Positions 42,383 through 52,384 are shown, counted from the first letter of the stretch. The stretch: DNA of 64,000 nucleotides from Vreelandella aquamarina (GCF_900110265.1 NZ_FODB01000008.1:1-64000); one strand, 5' to 3'. Notes: generated by a model not told the origin, from the sequence alone. Numbers and translations are program-made.

Positions 42383-42618
42383 GTTGTTCTCTTTCCTTGG
42401 CCTTCATAACGGTGTTAGCCATGGCGCAGCATTTAGCTGACTACTTTTCCCACTTAACGGCCAGTGCAACAAGCGCGGTGCTCTCTCTACAGCTCTTCAC
42501 TACTGTAGATATTTTGCTGCTCTTTGCAGCCACTGGGCCAAAATTTTTGGAATGTTACAGCATTTAGCGCACCAGGGCCAGCGCTTTATGCCGACCTTGT
42601 CTAACACAAGCCCACGGC

Positions 42619-43458
<840 letters not shown>

Positions 43459-43465
43459 CTAGAAA

Positions 43466-43498
43466 CAAAAAAGGTGGCCGCGATTATAGCAGACCACC
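43466..43498 (-). terminator. Terminator of the DUF2218 gene
   Basis: On the minus strand GGTGGTC pairs with GGCCACC (one T-G pair) around a 12-base loop containing TATAAT, followed by TTTTTTG. It is 40 bases after the DUF2218 stop and directly before dapB. The TATAAT in the loop might also be a dapB minus-10 box, but I see no matching minus-35. Confidence 0.6.
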
Positions 43499-43538
43499 CT
43501 TAGCGATGCGGCGCTAACGGCAGCGCCTTCATGCACTT

Positions 43539-43820
43539 TCAATTCTCCCAGACAATCTCCAGCGACTCGTCTTTCGCCATACGCATTAGATGGCTCTCGA
43601 CCACGCCCTCTAGCTGGTCCAAGTGCTCTTCTTCCAGGGTTTCGATGGAGACCAGTAGCCGATCAGGTTCGGCGTGCATCAGGCAAGTACCGCTGGCAAA
43701 CACGATCTTGGCGTCCTGCTCACTGTGCTCCACCTCAAGCTTATGCGCCCAATGTTTACACAGGCGGTTGATCAACCGCGCGCCGGATGGGGTGGCAATT
43801 TCTGCTCGGGATAAAGGCAT
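43539..43820 (-). CDS. DUF2218 domain protein
   Basis: A 93-residue cytoplasmic protein of the DUF2218 family: TPSGARLINRLCKHWAHKLEVEH, then a beta hairpin IVFASGTCLMHAEPDRLLVSIET and a closing helix LEGVVESHLMRMAKDE. The family is small and has no established function; the conserved CKHWAHK segment is its signature. ATG 43820 (MPLSRAEI) is the likely start, with GAGAG upstream; the longer frame begins at 43853. It stands alone between dnaJ and dapB, with its own terminator. Confidence 0.8.
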   Translation of the reverse strand: MPLSRAEIATPSGARLINRLCKHWAHKLEVEHSEQDAKIVFASGTCLMHAEPDRLLVSIETLEEEHLDQLEGVVESHLMRMAKDESLEIVWEN

Positions 43821-43939
43821 AGAGATCTCTCCATATAGGTGGCGGGTGAGCACCCACTAGCCTAATCCCCACCGCGATAAGAACCAAGCGTTGCATGAGA
43901 ATTCGTTGCAACGGTGCAGCCACCTAGCTACACGCAACA

Positions 43940-43970
43940 AAAAACCAGCACCCAATGGATGCTGGTTTTT
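43940..43970. terminator. Terminator downstream of dnaJ
   Basis: AAAAACCAGCA (43940-43950) and TGCTGGTTTTT (43960-43970) form an 11-bp stem around CCCAATGGA. Both strands end in T runs; on the minus strand TTTTTTGTTG follows, ending the grpE-dnaK-dnaJ transcript. Confidence 0.92.
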
Positions 43971-44008
43971 AGCGTTGCTACACAAACTGTATGAAATAGA
44001 TAAAGACC

Positions 44009-45148
44009 TTACGGCTTCATCTCTTCAAAGAACTTCTTCACGCTGTCGAAGAAGCCAGTCTTTTTCGGCGAGTGGCTATGACTATTGCTGTCATCAAAGC
44101 TCTTTTGCAGCTGGCGAAGCAGGTCTTTCTGCTCGTCGTTGAGGTTGACGGGCGTTTCCAACACTACTTTGCACAGCAGGTCGCCGGGGGCACCGCCGCG
44201 TACCGGCTTCACGCCTTTGCCGCGCAGGCGGAAGAGTTTGCCGGTTTGGGTTTCCGGCGGGATCTTCAGCTTCACGCGACCATCTAGCGTGGGCACTTCC
44301 AGCTCGCCACCTAACGCTGCATCAACAAAGTTGATCGGCACGTCGCACTGCAGGTGCTTACCGTCACGCTTGAAGATGTGGTGCGGCTTAATGGACACCT
44401 GAACGTACAGATCGCCCGCCGGGCCACCGTTCACGCCGCTCTCGCCTTCGCCGTTGAGACGAATACGGTCTCCCGTATCCACACCCGGCGGAATCTTCAC
44501 CGAGAGGGTGCGGGTTTCGCGCACGCGCCCTTCGCCGTTACATTTGTGGCACGGCACTTTGATGTGCTGGCCACTGCCGTGACAGGTCGGGCAGGTTTGC
44601 TGAACCGCAAAGAAGCCCTGCTGCATGCGTACTTGGCCGTGACCATGACAGGTCGGGCAGGTCTCTTTGGTGGAGCCCGGCTCGGCGCCGCCACCGTCAC
44701 AGCGGTCACACTCAATATGACGCGGGACGCGAATATCCACCGTGGTGCCCGCCACTGCGCTCTCTAGATCCAGCTCTAGGTTGTAGCGCAGGTCGGAACC
44801 CCGTGCAGGTGCGTTGGGCCCACGACGACGGCCACCGCCGCCACCGAAGATATCGCCAAACACATCGCCGAAGATATCGCTGAAATCGCCAGCGCCGCCG
44901 CCACCGAAGCCGCCGCCCTGGCCATCCACACCGGCATGGCCGAACTGGTCGTAGGCCGCGCGCTTCTCACCATCGCTCAGAACTTCGTAAGCTTCCGACA
45001 CTTCGCGGAATTTTTCCGCTGCGGAGGTATCGTCCGGGTTTCGATCAGGGTGGAATTTTTGCGCCAGACGGCGATAGGCCTTTTTGATCTCTTTCTGATC
45101 GGCCCCTTTTTCGACACCCAGGACTTCGTAATAATCGCGTTTGGACAT
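44009..45148 (-). CDS. dnaJ: Chaperone DnaJ
   Basis: A 379-residue Hsp40 that delivers substrates to DnaK and stimulates its ATPase. The J domain carries the HPD triplet ([10 protein letters not shown] near residue 33). It is followed by a Gly/Phe-rich linker (about 75-110) and a zinc domain with four CxxCxGxG-type repeats ([32 protein letters not shown], about 145-210). Two C-terminal substrate domains complete it. It is the last gene of the heat-shock operon, 109 bp after dnaK. Confidence 0.97.
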   Translation of the reverse strand: MSKRDYYEVLGVEKGADQKEIKKAYRRLAQKFHPDRNPDDTSAAEKFREVSEAYEVLSDGEKRAAYDQFGHAGVDGQGGGFGGGGAGDFSDIFGDVFGDIFGGGGGRRRGPNAPARGSDLRYNLELDLESAVAGTTVDIRVPRHIECDRCDGGGAEPGSTKETCPTCHGHGQVRMQQGFFAVQQTCPTCHGSGQHIKVPCHKCNGEGRVRETRTLSVKIPPGVDTGDRIRLNGEGESGVNGGPAGDLYVQVSIKPHHIFKRDGKHLQCDVPINFVDAALGGELEVPTLDGRVKLKIPPETQTGKLFRLRGKGVKPVRGGAPGDLLCKVVLETPVNLNDEQKDLLRQLQKSFDDSNSHSHSPKKTGFFDSVKKFFEEMKP

Positions 45149-45206
45149 GGGTCCTACGCCTCCTGGTTAGCTACACACTATAGGCGTCTCGGCCGCGGAA
45201 ACAGCA

Positions 45207-45228
45207 ACGCGGGAGTTGCCTCCCGCGT
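45207..45228 (-). promoter_or_regulatory. Hairpin between dnaK and dnaJ
   Basis: ACGCGGGAG (45207-45215) pairs perfectly with CTCCCGCGT (45220-45228) around TTGC. No T run follows on the minus strand, so it is not a normal terminator. It may act as an RNA-processing or stability element that sets dnaK and dnaJ levels apart. Confidence 0.5.
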
Positions 45229-45257
45229 CACCACTTTCCTTGGCAGAAAGAGGTGGG

Positions 45258-47189
45258 TTACTGCTTCTTCTTGTCGTCGTTGACTTCTTCGTACTCGGCG
45301 TCAACCACGTCATCGTCCTGCTTGGTGTTGGCTTCTTCAGCACCTTCACCACCCGCCTGGGCCGCTTCTGCCTGTTCGGCGTACATCTTTTGCGCCAGCT
45401 GGCCGGAGACTTCGGTCAGCGCATCCAGTTTCTTCTGGATGTCGTCCTGGTCATCGGTTTTCACCGCTTCTTCCAGTTCGGCGATGGCGTTTTCGATGGC
45501 CTGTTTCTCGTCATCGGTGGCCTTATCGCCCGCTTCTTGAACGGTCTTACGGGTGGCGTGAATCATGCCGTCCGCTTGGTTACGCAGCTGCACCAGCGCT
45601 TCAAACTTTTTGTCTTCGTCCGCGTGGGCTTCGGCATCACGTACCATTTGCTCGATCTCTTCATCGGAGAGGCCGCTAGACGCCTTGATGACGATGGACT
45701 GCTCTTTACCGGTCGCCTTGTCTTTGGCAGACACGTTCAGAATACCGTTGGCATCGAGGTCGAACGCCACTTCGATCTGCGGCACACCGCGCGGTGCCGG
45801 CGGAATGTCGGCGAGGTCGAAGCGACCCAGCGACTTGTTCTGCGACACTTGCTTACGCTCACCCTGAACGACGTGAATGGTCACGGCGGTCTGGTTGTCA
45901 TCCGCGGTCGAGAAGGTTTGCGTCTTCTTGGTCGGGATGGTGGTGTTCTTGTCGATCAGCGGCGTCATCACGCCACCCAGGGTTTCGATACCCAGGGTCA
46001 GCGGGGTAACGTCAAGCAGCAGAACGTCTTTTACGTCGCCACCCAATACACCGCCCTGAATCGCAGCGCCCACGGCAACCGCTTCATCCGGGTTCACGTC
46101 TTTACGGGCTTCTTTACCGAAGAAGTCTGCCGCTTTCTTCTGAACCAACGGCATGCGGGTCTGACCGCCGACCAGGATCACTTCGTCGATTTCAGAAGCG
46201 GATAAGCCTGCATCTTTCAGCGCCATTTTGCACGGCTCGAGCGAACGCTGTACCAGGTCTTCGACCAGCGACTCCAGTTTGGCACGAGTCACCTTCACGT
46301 TGAGGTGTTTCGGGCCAGTGTTGTCGGCGGTGATGTACGGCAAGTTCACATCGGTCTGCTGGGCGCTGGAAAGCTCGATTTTGGCTTTCTCGGCGGCTTC
46401 TTTCAGACGCTGCATGGCCAGATTGTCACCAGACAAATCGATACCGCTGTCCGACTTGAACTGATCGACCAGATAGTTGATCAGCGCGAGGTCGAAATCT
46501 TCACCACCCAGGAAGGTGTCACCGTTGGTTGCCAATACTTCGAACTGCGTTTCGCCATCCACGTCGGCGACTTCGATGATGGAAATATCGAAGGTACCAC
46601 CACCCAAGTCGTAGACTGCGATGGTTTTGTCGCCACGGGCTTTGTCCATGCCGTAGGCCAGAGCAGCAGCGGTCGGCTCGTTGATGATACGCTTGACGTC
46701 TAGACCGGCAATGCGGCCTGCATCTTTAGTAGCCTGACGCTGGCTGTCGTTGAAGTAGGCCGGTACGGTGATGACCGCTTCGGTGACCGCTTCGCCGAGA
46801 TAATCTTCGGCGGTTTTCTTCATCTTCTTCAGCACTTCCGCGCTCACCTGCGGCGGCGCCATTTTTTTGCCTTTTACTTCTACCCACGCGTCACCGTTGT
46901 CGGCTTCGGCGATTTTGTAGGGCACCATCTTGATGTCTTTTTGAACGACGTCGTCTTTGAAGCGACGGCCGATCAGACGCTTGATGGCGTAAAGAGTGTT
47001 TTCCGGGTTAGTCACGGCCTGGCGCTTGGCGGCCTGGCCTACCAGGATTTCACCGTCGTCGGTGTAGGCAATGATAGAAGGCGTGGTACGACCGCCTTCG
47101 GCGTTTTCAATGACTTTAGCGCTATCACCATCGAGCACGGCCACACAAGAGTTAGTGGTGCCCAGGTCGATTCCAATAATGCGTCCCAT
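45258..47189 (-). CDS. dnaK: Chaperone DnaK (Hsp70)
   Basis: A 643-residue ATP-dependent chaperone. The nucleotide-binding domain starts [20 protein letters not shown], with [21 protein letters not shown], the phosphate loop [12 protein letters not shown] and VGGQTRMP. The linker VLLLDVTP leads to the substrate-binding domain and a lid, and the end is acidic ([18 protein letters not shown]) like E. coli DnaK. GAGG lies nine bases before the ATG. A second sigma32-type promoter lies just upstream. Confidence 0.98.
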   Translation of the reverse strand: MGRIIGIDLGTTNSCVAVLDGDSAKVIENAEGGRTTPSIIAYTDDGEILVGQAAKRQAVTNPENTLYAIKRLIGRRFKDDVVQKDIKMVPYKIAEADNGDAWVEVKGKKMAPPQVSAEVLKKMKKTAEDYLGEAVTEAVITVPAYFNDSQRQATKDAGRIAGLDVKRIINEPTAAALAYGMDKARGDKTIAVYDLGGGTFDISIIEVADVDGETQFEVLATNGDTFLGGEDFDLALINYLVDQFKSDSGIDLSGDNLAMQRLKEAAEKAKIELSSAQQTDVNLPYITADNTGPKHLNVKVTRAKLESLVEDLVQRSLEPCKMALKDAGLSASEIDEVILVGGQTRMPLVQKKAADFFGKEARKDVNPDEAVAVGAAIQGGVLGGDVKDVLLLDVTPLTLGIETLGGVMTPLIDKNTTIPTKKTQTFSTADDNQTAVTIHVVQGERKQVSQNKSLGRFDLADIPPAPRGVPQIEVAFDLDANGILNVSAKDKATGKEQSIVIKASSGLSDEEIEQMVRDAEAHADEDKKFEALVQLRNQADGMIHATRKTVQEAGDKATDDEKQAIENAIAELEEAVKTDDQDDIQKKLDALTEVSGQLAQKMYAEQAEAAQAGGEGAEEANTKQDDDVVDAEYEEVNDDKKKQ

Positions 47190-47275
47190 AGCAAAAACCT
47201 CGAATTCAGTTGTTACAAAACTAAAAAATTTGCTCTTTAAACAAGTTGCGGGCTTATCCCGCGGGGTTGACCTTT

Positions 47276-47303
47276 ATTTGGGGGCCGCTTGCCGCATTTC
47301 AAG
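47276..47303 (-). promoter_or_regulatory. Sigma32-type promoter directly upstream of dnaK
   Basis: On the minus strand CTTGAAA (47303-47297), a perfect minus-35, is followed after 13 bases by CCCCAAAT (47283-47276), one base off the CCCCATNT minus-10. Start is expected near 47268, about 80 bases before dnaK. The minus-35 lies inside the loop of an inverted repeat, TTGCCGCA/TGCGGCAA. Confidence 0.75.
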
Positions 47304-47334
47304 GGCTTTTTTTGCGGCAATGCGTCAACGCGGC

Positions 47335-47964
47335 TTAATTCGCTTTTTGGCTGACCACGACCATGGCAGGACGCACGAGGCGGCCGTTCAACAGATAGCC
47401 TTTCTGCATCACATCCATCACGGTGTTGGGGTCGAGCTCTGGGTTCGGCACCATCGCCATGGCTTCATGCACCTGTGGATCGAAGGGCTCGCCCTGAGGC
47501 TCGATGCTTTCGACGCCAAACTTGCTCAGCACGTCGAGCTGCATCTTGAGGGTCATGGAGACACCTTCGCGATGCGCCTCGGACGCATCGTCCTGCATGC
47601 TTTCCAGCGCTTTCTCCAAGCTATCCACCACGGGCAGCAGCTCTTTGACAAACTTCTCTAGGGCAAACTTGCGCGCCTTTTCGGCTTCTTGCTCCGCCCG
47701 GCGGCGAACATTCTGAGCTTCGGCAGCAGCCCGCAGCGCTTGGTCTTTGGCTTCCGCCAGGCTCTGCTCGAGTTCTTCTACCTGAGCGGCCAGCACGTCG
47801 GCTTCGGGGCTACTAGCGCTATCTTTCAGCGGTGCATCGTCATCGATCAACCCTTCCAGTTCGCCTTCCACCAACCGTTCTTCGGCAGACTGGTCGGTGA
47901 CCTCTGCTTCCTGCTCTTGGCGTGCCAGCTCATCTTCCAACGGGGTTTGCGGTTCTTTTGCCAT
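47335..47964 (-). CDS. grpE: Nucleotide exchange factor GrpE
   Basis: A 209-residue dimeric factor that releases ADP from DnaK. An acidic, disordered N-terminus (about 1-60) leads into a long coiled coil (VEELEQSLAEAKDQALRAAAEAQNVRRRAEQE). The beta domain at the C-terminus has PFDPQVHEAMAMVPNPELDPNTV and VLQKGYLL-type QKGYLLNGRLVRPAMVVVS. CAGGAGC lies before the ATG at 47964. It opens the grpE-dnaK-dnaJ operon and is divergent from recN. Confidence 0.96.
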   Translation of the reverse strand: MAKEPQTPLEDELARQEQEAEVTDQSAEERLVEGELEGLIDDDAPLKDSASSPEADVLAAQVEELEQSLAEAKDQALRAAAEAQNVRRRAEQEAEKARKFALEKFVKELLPVVDSLEKALESMQDDASEAHREGVSMTLKMQLDVLSKFGVESIEPQGEPFDPQVHEAMAMVPNPELDPNTVMDVMQKGYLLNGRLVRPAMVVVSQKAN

Positions 47965-48043
47965 GCCTTGCTCCTGAAATAAGTAACGGTGCCGGTGGCG
48001 GCCACCTGAGGTAAGTAGCGGGTGTTAACCACGTATGCAGCCT

Positions 48044-48071
48044 ATATGGGGGCCATCAAAGCCATCTCAAG
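48044..48071 (-). promoter_or_regulatory. Sigma32 heat-shock promoter of grpE-dnaK-dnaJ
   Basis: On the minus strand CTTGAGA (48071-48065) is followed after 13 bases by CCCCATAT (48051-48044). This matches the sigma32 consensus CTTGAAA-N13-CCCCATNT at all but one position. Start is expected near 48036, about 70 bases before grpE. Confidence 0.85.
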
Positions 48072-48098
48072 AGGGGCATTGAAGTGAGTTATCGACTA

Positions 48099-48114
48099 CT
48101 GTATAAAACAACAA
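48099..48114 (+). promoter_or_regulatory. Possible LexA box of recN
   Basis: CTGT-N8-ACAA with an A/T-rich centre lies 50 bases before the recN start, one base from the CTGT-N8-ACAG consensus. recN is SOS-controlled in many gammaproteobacteria. A GGATA-AG-TATCC inverted repeat lies just downstream at about 48119-48132. Confidence 0.45.
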
Positions 48115-48163
48115 TTATTGGATAAGTATCCAGCTTCTGTGCCGCACCGCCTCAGGAGGCCTT

Positions 48164-49837
48164 ATGCTTACGCAGCTAGCGATCCAAGACTATGCGATCG
48201 TTGATCGTCTCGAACTCGACCTCACCCGTGGCATGACCGCCATTACGGGGGAAACCGGGGCGGGTAAATCCATTCTACTGGGTGCTCTGGGGCTCTGCCT
48301 GGGCGAGCGCGCCGATGCGGGTAGCGTGCGCCACGGCTGCGAGCGAACCGACCTCTCCGCCCGTTTCGATATCCAGCACCTGCCCGCAGCAGCCGAGTGG
48401 CTCGACGCCCGCGAGCTGCCTGCCGATGAGTGCCTCTTGCGTCGCGTGGTTACTGCCAACGGGCGCTCCAAGGCGTGGATCAATGGCCACCCAGCGACCA
48501 TTGCCGATTTGAAATCTCTGGGTGAACAGCTGATTCAGATTCATGGCCAGCATGCCCACCAAGCCTTGATGCGGGAAGAGACGCACTTGGCGCTACTGGA
48601 TGACTACGCCGGGCTTCGCGAACGCAGCCAGCAGCTAGCCGAGACGTTCCGCGAGTGGCGCAGTGCCCGCCGTCGGCTGAAAAAACTCAGTGAAGAGGGC
48701 AGCGAAGTCGAGGCCAAACGCCAACTGCTGCGCTATCAAGTCGAGGAGCTGGACCAGTTGGGCCTTGCCGAAGGCGAGCTGCAAACCTTGGAAGAGGAGC
48801 AGCACACCCTGGCCCACGCCGAAGAGACCCTACGTGAAACCCAGTTTGCCGCCGACTGCTGCGAAAGCGATGAAGGGGGCGCGCTGTCGCTTCTCAACCA
48901 AGCCTACGCCCACTTGAGTGCGCTGCCCGGCAGCGATAAAGGCACGCTGGCCAATACGCTCACCATGTTGAGCGATGCCCGAATTCAAGTCGAAGAAGCC
49001 GCTAGCGAGCTGCACCGATTGGCCAGCACCACCGAACTGGACCCAGAGCGACTGGCGTGGGTCGAGGAGCGCATGGGCGACGTACACCGCATTGCCCGTA
49101 AGCACCACGTCGCTCCCGAAGAGATTTGCGCGCTGCATGCCCAACTCAAACAAGAGGTGGCGCAGCTCGAAGCCAGCGATGACGATCTAGAAGCTCTCAG
49201 CAGTCAAGTGGCCGAGTACCGCGAGCGTTACCGCAGCGAAGCCAAACAGCTCACCGAAGCACGCCAAAAGGCTGCTGTTCGCTTGGGCAAAGAGGTGCAG
49301 CAGCAGTTGGCCTTCCTGGCCATGGGCAAAGCACGTTTCGACGTGGACGTCACCCCACGCGAAACGCCTTCCCCCGAGGGCTTGGACCATGTGCAATTCC
49401 TGATCAGCGCCAACCCGGGCCAACCCGCCCGGCCGCTCACCAAAGTCGCTTCCGGTGGCGAGCTGTCGCGCATCAGCCTGGCCATTCAGGTGGTAGCGGC
49501 GTCGCATTCGACGATTCCGAGCTTGGTCTTCGATGAAGTGGACGTGGGTATTTCTGGGGCAACGGCGGAAATCGTCGGCCAACTGCTACGTAAACTAGGC
49601 GAAAACGGCCAGGTAATGACCGTGACCCACCTGCCTCAAGTGGCTGCCCAGGCGCACCAGCATCTGCACATCGAAAAGCGCGCCAAGCGAGACACCACGC
49701 TCACCCACATGGCGCTGCTGGACGAACGCGGCCGGATTAGCGAGCTGGCGAGGATGCTGGGCGGCGTGACACTTTCCGACCAGACCCTGGCCCATGCACG
49801 TGAGATGCTTCACGCCAGCCAGCGCCCTCCTCACTAA
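48164..49837 (+). CDS. recN: DNA repair protein RecN
   Basis: A 557-residue SMC-like ATPase that holds chromatids together during double-strand-break repair. The N-terminal half has LTQLAIQDYAIVDRLELDL and Walker A TGETGAGKSILL (residues 28-36). A long coiled coil occupies about 160-370. The C-terminal half has the ABC signature VASGGELSRISLAIQ near 427, Walker B PSLVFDEVDVGISG, and the D/H-loop MTVTHLPQVAAQAHQHL. Divergent from grpE, as in E. coli. Confidence 0.96.
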   Translation: MLTQLAIQDYAIVDRLELDLTRGMTAITGETGAGKSILLGALGLCLGERADAGSVRHGCERTDLSARFDIQHLPAAAEWLDARELPADECLLRRVVTANGRSKAWINGHPATIADLKSLGEQLIQIHGQHAHQALMREETHLALLDDYAGLRERSQQLAETFREWRSARRRLKKLSEEGSEVEAKRQLLRYQVEELDQLGLAEGELQTLEEEQHTLAHAEETLRETQFAADCCESDEGGALSLLNQAYAHLSALPGSDKGTLANTLTMLSDARIQVEEAASELHRLASTTELDPERLAWVEERMGDVHRIARKHHVAPEEICALHAQLKQEVAQLEASDDDLEALSSQVAEYRERYRSEAKQLTEARQKAAVRLGKEVQQQLAFLAMGKARFDVDVTPRETPSPEGLDHVQFLISANPGQPARPLTKVASGGELSRISLAIQVVAASHSTIPSLVFDEVDVGISGATAEIVGQLLRKLGENGQVMTVTHLPQVAAQAHQHLHIEKRAKRDTTLTHMALLDERGRISELARMLGGVTLSDQTLAHAREMLHASQRPPH

Positions 49838-49919
49838 GCTCAACCAAACTCAACCAAGCCCACGCCAAGCCTTTGCCCTTCGCCGGGCGAAGGCAGCGCT
49901 TCGGCCATCACGCGACCTA

Positions 49920-49974
49920 CAAAAACGCCCCTGAGGCGCCAGATGAACTACTCTGGCACCCCAAGGGCGTTTTC
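49920..49974. terminator. Terminator between recN and fur
   Basis: AAAACGCCC near 49922 pairs with GGGCGTTTT ending at 49973, with an inner stem built from GGCGCCAGA and TCTGGCACC (imperfect). T runs follow on both strands (TTTTC on plus, TTTTTG on minus), so it can serve both genes. Confidence 0.78.
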
Positions 49975-49987
49975 ATGTGGCAGCGGA

Positions 49988-50440
49988 CTACTTGCGGTTC
50001 GTGGGGCCACTGTCCTGGCGCGTAACGTCCGACCCACGGGGGCGTACGTACAGCACCAGAGCATGGTCCACTAGCTCGTAGCCGTGCTCTTCGGCGATCT
50101 CTTGCTGGCGACGCTCGATGATGTCATCGACAAATTCGATGATCTCACCGCTTTCCAGACACACCATATGGTCGTGGTGGTCTTCTTGGGTCATCTCGAA
50201 TACTGCATGGCCACCGTCAAAGTTGTGACGAATCACAAGGCCCGCTGATTCAAACTGAGTCAGCACGCGGTAGACAGTTGCCAGGCCAACATCCTCGCCC
50301 GCATCAATCAGTGTTTTATACACTTCTTCTGCGCTAAGGTGGTGTTGGCCCGAAGCATTTTCGAGAATCTGCAGGATCTTGACGCGCGGCAGGGTCACTT
50401 TCAGCCCGGCTTTGCGTAGTTCATGGTTCTGATCGGCCAT
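49988..50440 (-). CDS. fur: Ferric uptake regulator Fur
   Basis: A 150-residue iron-responsive repressor that binds Fe2+ and shuts off uptake genes. The winged helix is ELRKAGLKVTLPRVKILQIL with recognition helix VGLATVYRVLTQFESAGLV. The metal sites are in HDHMVCLESGEIIEF and the HHDH cluster. The second CxxC seen in E. coli Fur is absent, as in Pseudomonas Fur. ATG 50440 was chosen where homology starts; the frame is open far upstream, over bamE. Divergent from bamE, the usual arrangement. Confidence 0.96.
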   Translation of the reverse strand: MADQNHELRKAGLKVTLPRVKILQILENASGQHHLSAEEVYKTLIDAGEDVGLATVYRVLTQFESAGLVIRHNFDGGHAVFEMTQEDHHDHMVCLESGEIIEFVDDIIERRQQEIAEEHGYELVDHALVLYVRPRGSDVTRQDSGPTNRK

Positions 50441-50512
50441 GGTTGCTCTTCGCAGTAACAGGTTAGGTCGGGTATCATCGACCGAAACCACGATAGTGAA
50501 GAACAGGCTCAA

Positions 50513-50977
50513 ATGCAAAAATTGACTCGTATCATTACCCTTTCCGTCGCCCTGACCGTTGTCAGTGGCTGTAGCTATGTCGGCGTTTATAAGCGTGACA
50601 TCCCCCAGGGCAACCTGATCACCCAGGAGATGGTCAGCCAGCTCCAACCGGGCATGACTCAAGAGCAGGTAGCCTACGTAATGGGCCGCCCACTGCTGGA
50701 AGCGCCCTTCGACTCCCGCGAATGGGACTACGTTTACCGCATCGATAAAGCCTATGGAGGTGTTGAGCAGCGCCGCGTCACGCTCACGTTTGATGATGCG
50801 AGCCGACTGGTCAACATTGAGCAGGAGGGAGACCTATCCCGCGACCTGCCGGTGAGCACAGACCGCGGTATGGGGCCGGCCGTTGAAGGTGCCGACCCGC
50901 TAGATGCACTGCCCAGCCAGCGAACACCCACGCCGGAAACCGCCCCCGAGCCGCAGCCGATCATCACTGGCGAGTAA
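50513..50977 (+). CDS. bamE: Outer-membrane assembly lipoprotein BamE
   Basis: A 154-residue lipoprotein of the BAM complex that inserts beta-barrel proteins into the outer membrane. The signal peptide ends in a lipobox VVSGC (Cys near residue 20). The SmpA/OmlA domain follows: VYKRDIPQGNLITQEMVSQLQPGMTQEQV, MGRPLLEAPF, and WDYVYRI. The Pro-rich tail after residue 125 is longer than in E. coli BamE. Divergent from fur. Confidence 0.95.
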   Translation: MQKLTRIITLSVALTVVSGCSYVGVYKRDIPQGNLITQEMVSQLQPGMTQEQVAYVMGRPLLEAPFDSREWDYVYRIDKAYGGVEQRRVTLTFDDASRLVNIEQEGDLSRDLPVSTDRGMGPAVEGADPLDALPSQRTPTPETAPEPQPIITGE

Positions 50978-50985
50978 GCGCCAGG

Positions 50986-51297
50986 CTACTGCTCTTTGGC
51001 CTGACGCTTGGCCCGCTCTAGGCGGGCCGCCTTCGGGTCGATCTGCAGCGGGCGATACACCTCCACACGGTCGCCCTCGCGCAGCGGCTCTTTTTCCGGG
51101 TGGCGAATGGCTTTGCCAAAGATGCCTAGCGGCGCCTGTGTAAAGGTGTCGCTAGGCACTTCTTGGAACAGGCTGGGCAAGTCCGCCATCTCCACCGCTT
51201 GGCGCGCGGTGGTGCCTTCCGGCACCGTTAGCGCCACAATGCGCTGTTTATGGGGTAGCGCAAAGGCGACCTCTACCTTGAATAGGCTATCGGCCAT
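50986..51297 (-). CDS. rnfH: RnfH-family ubiquitin-like protein (RatB)
   Basis: A 103-residue beta-grasp (ubiquitin-like) protein that accompanies ratA. Seen: KVEVAFALPHKQRIVALTVPEGTTARQAVE, VGIFGK-like PLGIFGKAI, and LREGDRVEVYRPLQIDPKAARLERAKR, the family signature. Its molecular role is unproved. ATG 51297 lies inside the end of ratA, giving an 11-base overlap. Confidence 0.92.
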   Translation of the reverse strand: MADSLFKVEVAFALPHKQRIVALTVPEGTTARQAVEMADLPSLFQEVPSDTFTQAPLGIFGKAIRHPEKEPLREGDRVEVYRPLQIDPKAARLERAKRQAKEQ

Positions 51298-51721
51298 AGA
51301 GCTCGTCTGCGCGCTTGGTAAAGGCATCCACCAGCTGTCCGGCAATTTGCTGAAACAGCTTGCCAAACGCCATGCTGAGCAGCCGGTTGGCAAACACAAA
51401 CTCCATTTCCAGGCTTACCTTGCAGGCATCTTCGCCCATCGGCGTAAACAGCCAGCGTCCTTTCAACTGTTTGAATGGCCCCTTTACCAGCGACAGCTCG
51501 ATGCGCTCGGGAGCGAATAGGTTGTTGCGGGTGGTAATGGTTTGCTCCACCCCGGCGCGCCCCAGGGTCATTTCGCCAATCAGGTGGTCGGCGTCGTGCT
51601 CAAGTAAACGCGCCCGACGGCACCCCGGCAGGAACTCGGGATAGCGTTCGAAGTCATTGACCAAATCGAACATTTGTTGGGGGGTGTGCCGCACCAAGGC
51701 GGTACGATTAACGGTTGGCAT
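51287..51721 (-). CDS. ratA: RatA-type START-domain protein
   Basis: A 144-residue protein of the polyketide-cyclase/START fold. In E. coli RatA (YfjG) has been reported to bind 50S subunits and block 70S assembly; homologues are also linked to coenzyme Q transport (Coq10). Seen: ALVRHTPQQMFDLVNDFERYPEFLPGC, and the C-terminal SMAFGKLFQQIAGQLVDAFTKRA. ATG 51721 (MPTVNRTAL) is the family start. Divergent from smpB and coupled to rnfH. Confidence 0.92.
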   Translation of the reverse strand: MPTVNRTALVRHTPQQMFDLVNDFERYPEFLPGCRRARLLEHDADHLIGEMTLGRAGVEQTITTRNNLFAPERIELSLVKGPFKQLKGRWLFTPMGEDACKVSLEMEFVFANRLLSMAFGKLFQQIAGQLVDAFTKRADELYGR

Positions 51722-51848
51722 TGACCTCTCCGCTGACTTCACAGTGCCCAAAGCGTATCATGGGAAACATTTTTTCAGACCTTGAATGGTATCACGCCTC
51801 CCCGCATAACGAAGGGGGATGCTACTGACAGATCAACGATGAGGTTCC

Positions 51849-52340
51849 ATGGCCACTAAGAAAGGTAACAGTAAGGGCCCCGGCAGCAGTGTCATTGCCC
51901 AGAACAAGAAGGCACGGTTTGAGTACCATATCGACGAAACCTTCGAAGCGGGTTTAGCGCTGGCTGGCTGGGAAGTGAAAAGCCTTCGCGCTGGTAAAGC
52001 GCAGCTCACCGACACCTACATTTTAATTCGCAACGGCGAAGCGTTCCTGCTGGGCAGCCATATTATGCCGCTGAACACGGCCAGCACCCATGAAATTGCT
52101 GACCCCACGCGAACTCGTAAGCTGCTGCTTCACCGTAAAGAGATCGCCAAAATCTTTTCGGTCACCCAGGACAAGGGCCACACTTGTGTACCGCTCAAGC
52201 TCTACTGGAAGCGCAACAAGGTGAAGTGCGAGCTGGCGCTGGTGACCGGTAAGAAAATCCATGATAAGCGGGCCACTGAGAAGGACCGCGACTGGAATCG
52301 CCAAAAAGGTCGAATTATGCGGGAACATAACAAGGCATAA
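51849..52340 (+). CDS. smpB: SsrA-binding protein SmpB
   Basis: A 163-residue OB-fold protein that binds tmRNA and guides it to stalled ribosomes. Seen: [72 protein letters not shown], and the basic C-terminal tail that occupies the mRNA channel ([10 protein letters not shown]). The tmRNA gene begins 44 bases after its stop. Confidence 0.97.
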   Translation: MATKKGNSKGPGSSVIAQNKKARFEYHIDETFEAGLALAGWEVKSLRAGKAQLTDTYILIRNGEAFLLGSHIMPLNTASTHEIADPTRTRKLLLHRKEIAKIFSVTQDKGHTCVPLKLYWKRNKVKCELALVTGKKIHDKRATEKDRDWNRQKGRIMREHNKA

Positions 52341-52384
52341 CTGGTCAATTAGCGATGAGCACGTTAGAATGCGGCTCTGACTAA

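Noticed and set aside
43483-43488. TATAAT on the minus strand as the dapB promoter
   Set aside because: No minus-35 at the right distance, and the hexamer lies in the loop of a terminator-like hairpin.
50441-50512. Fur box in the fur-bamE gap
   Set aside because: No sequence resembling the 19-base GATAAT-type palindrome was found in these 72 bases.
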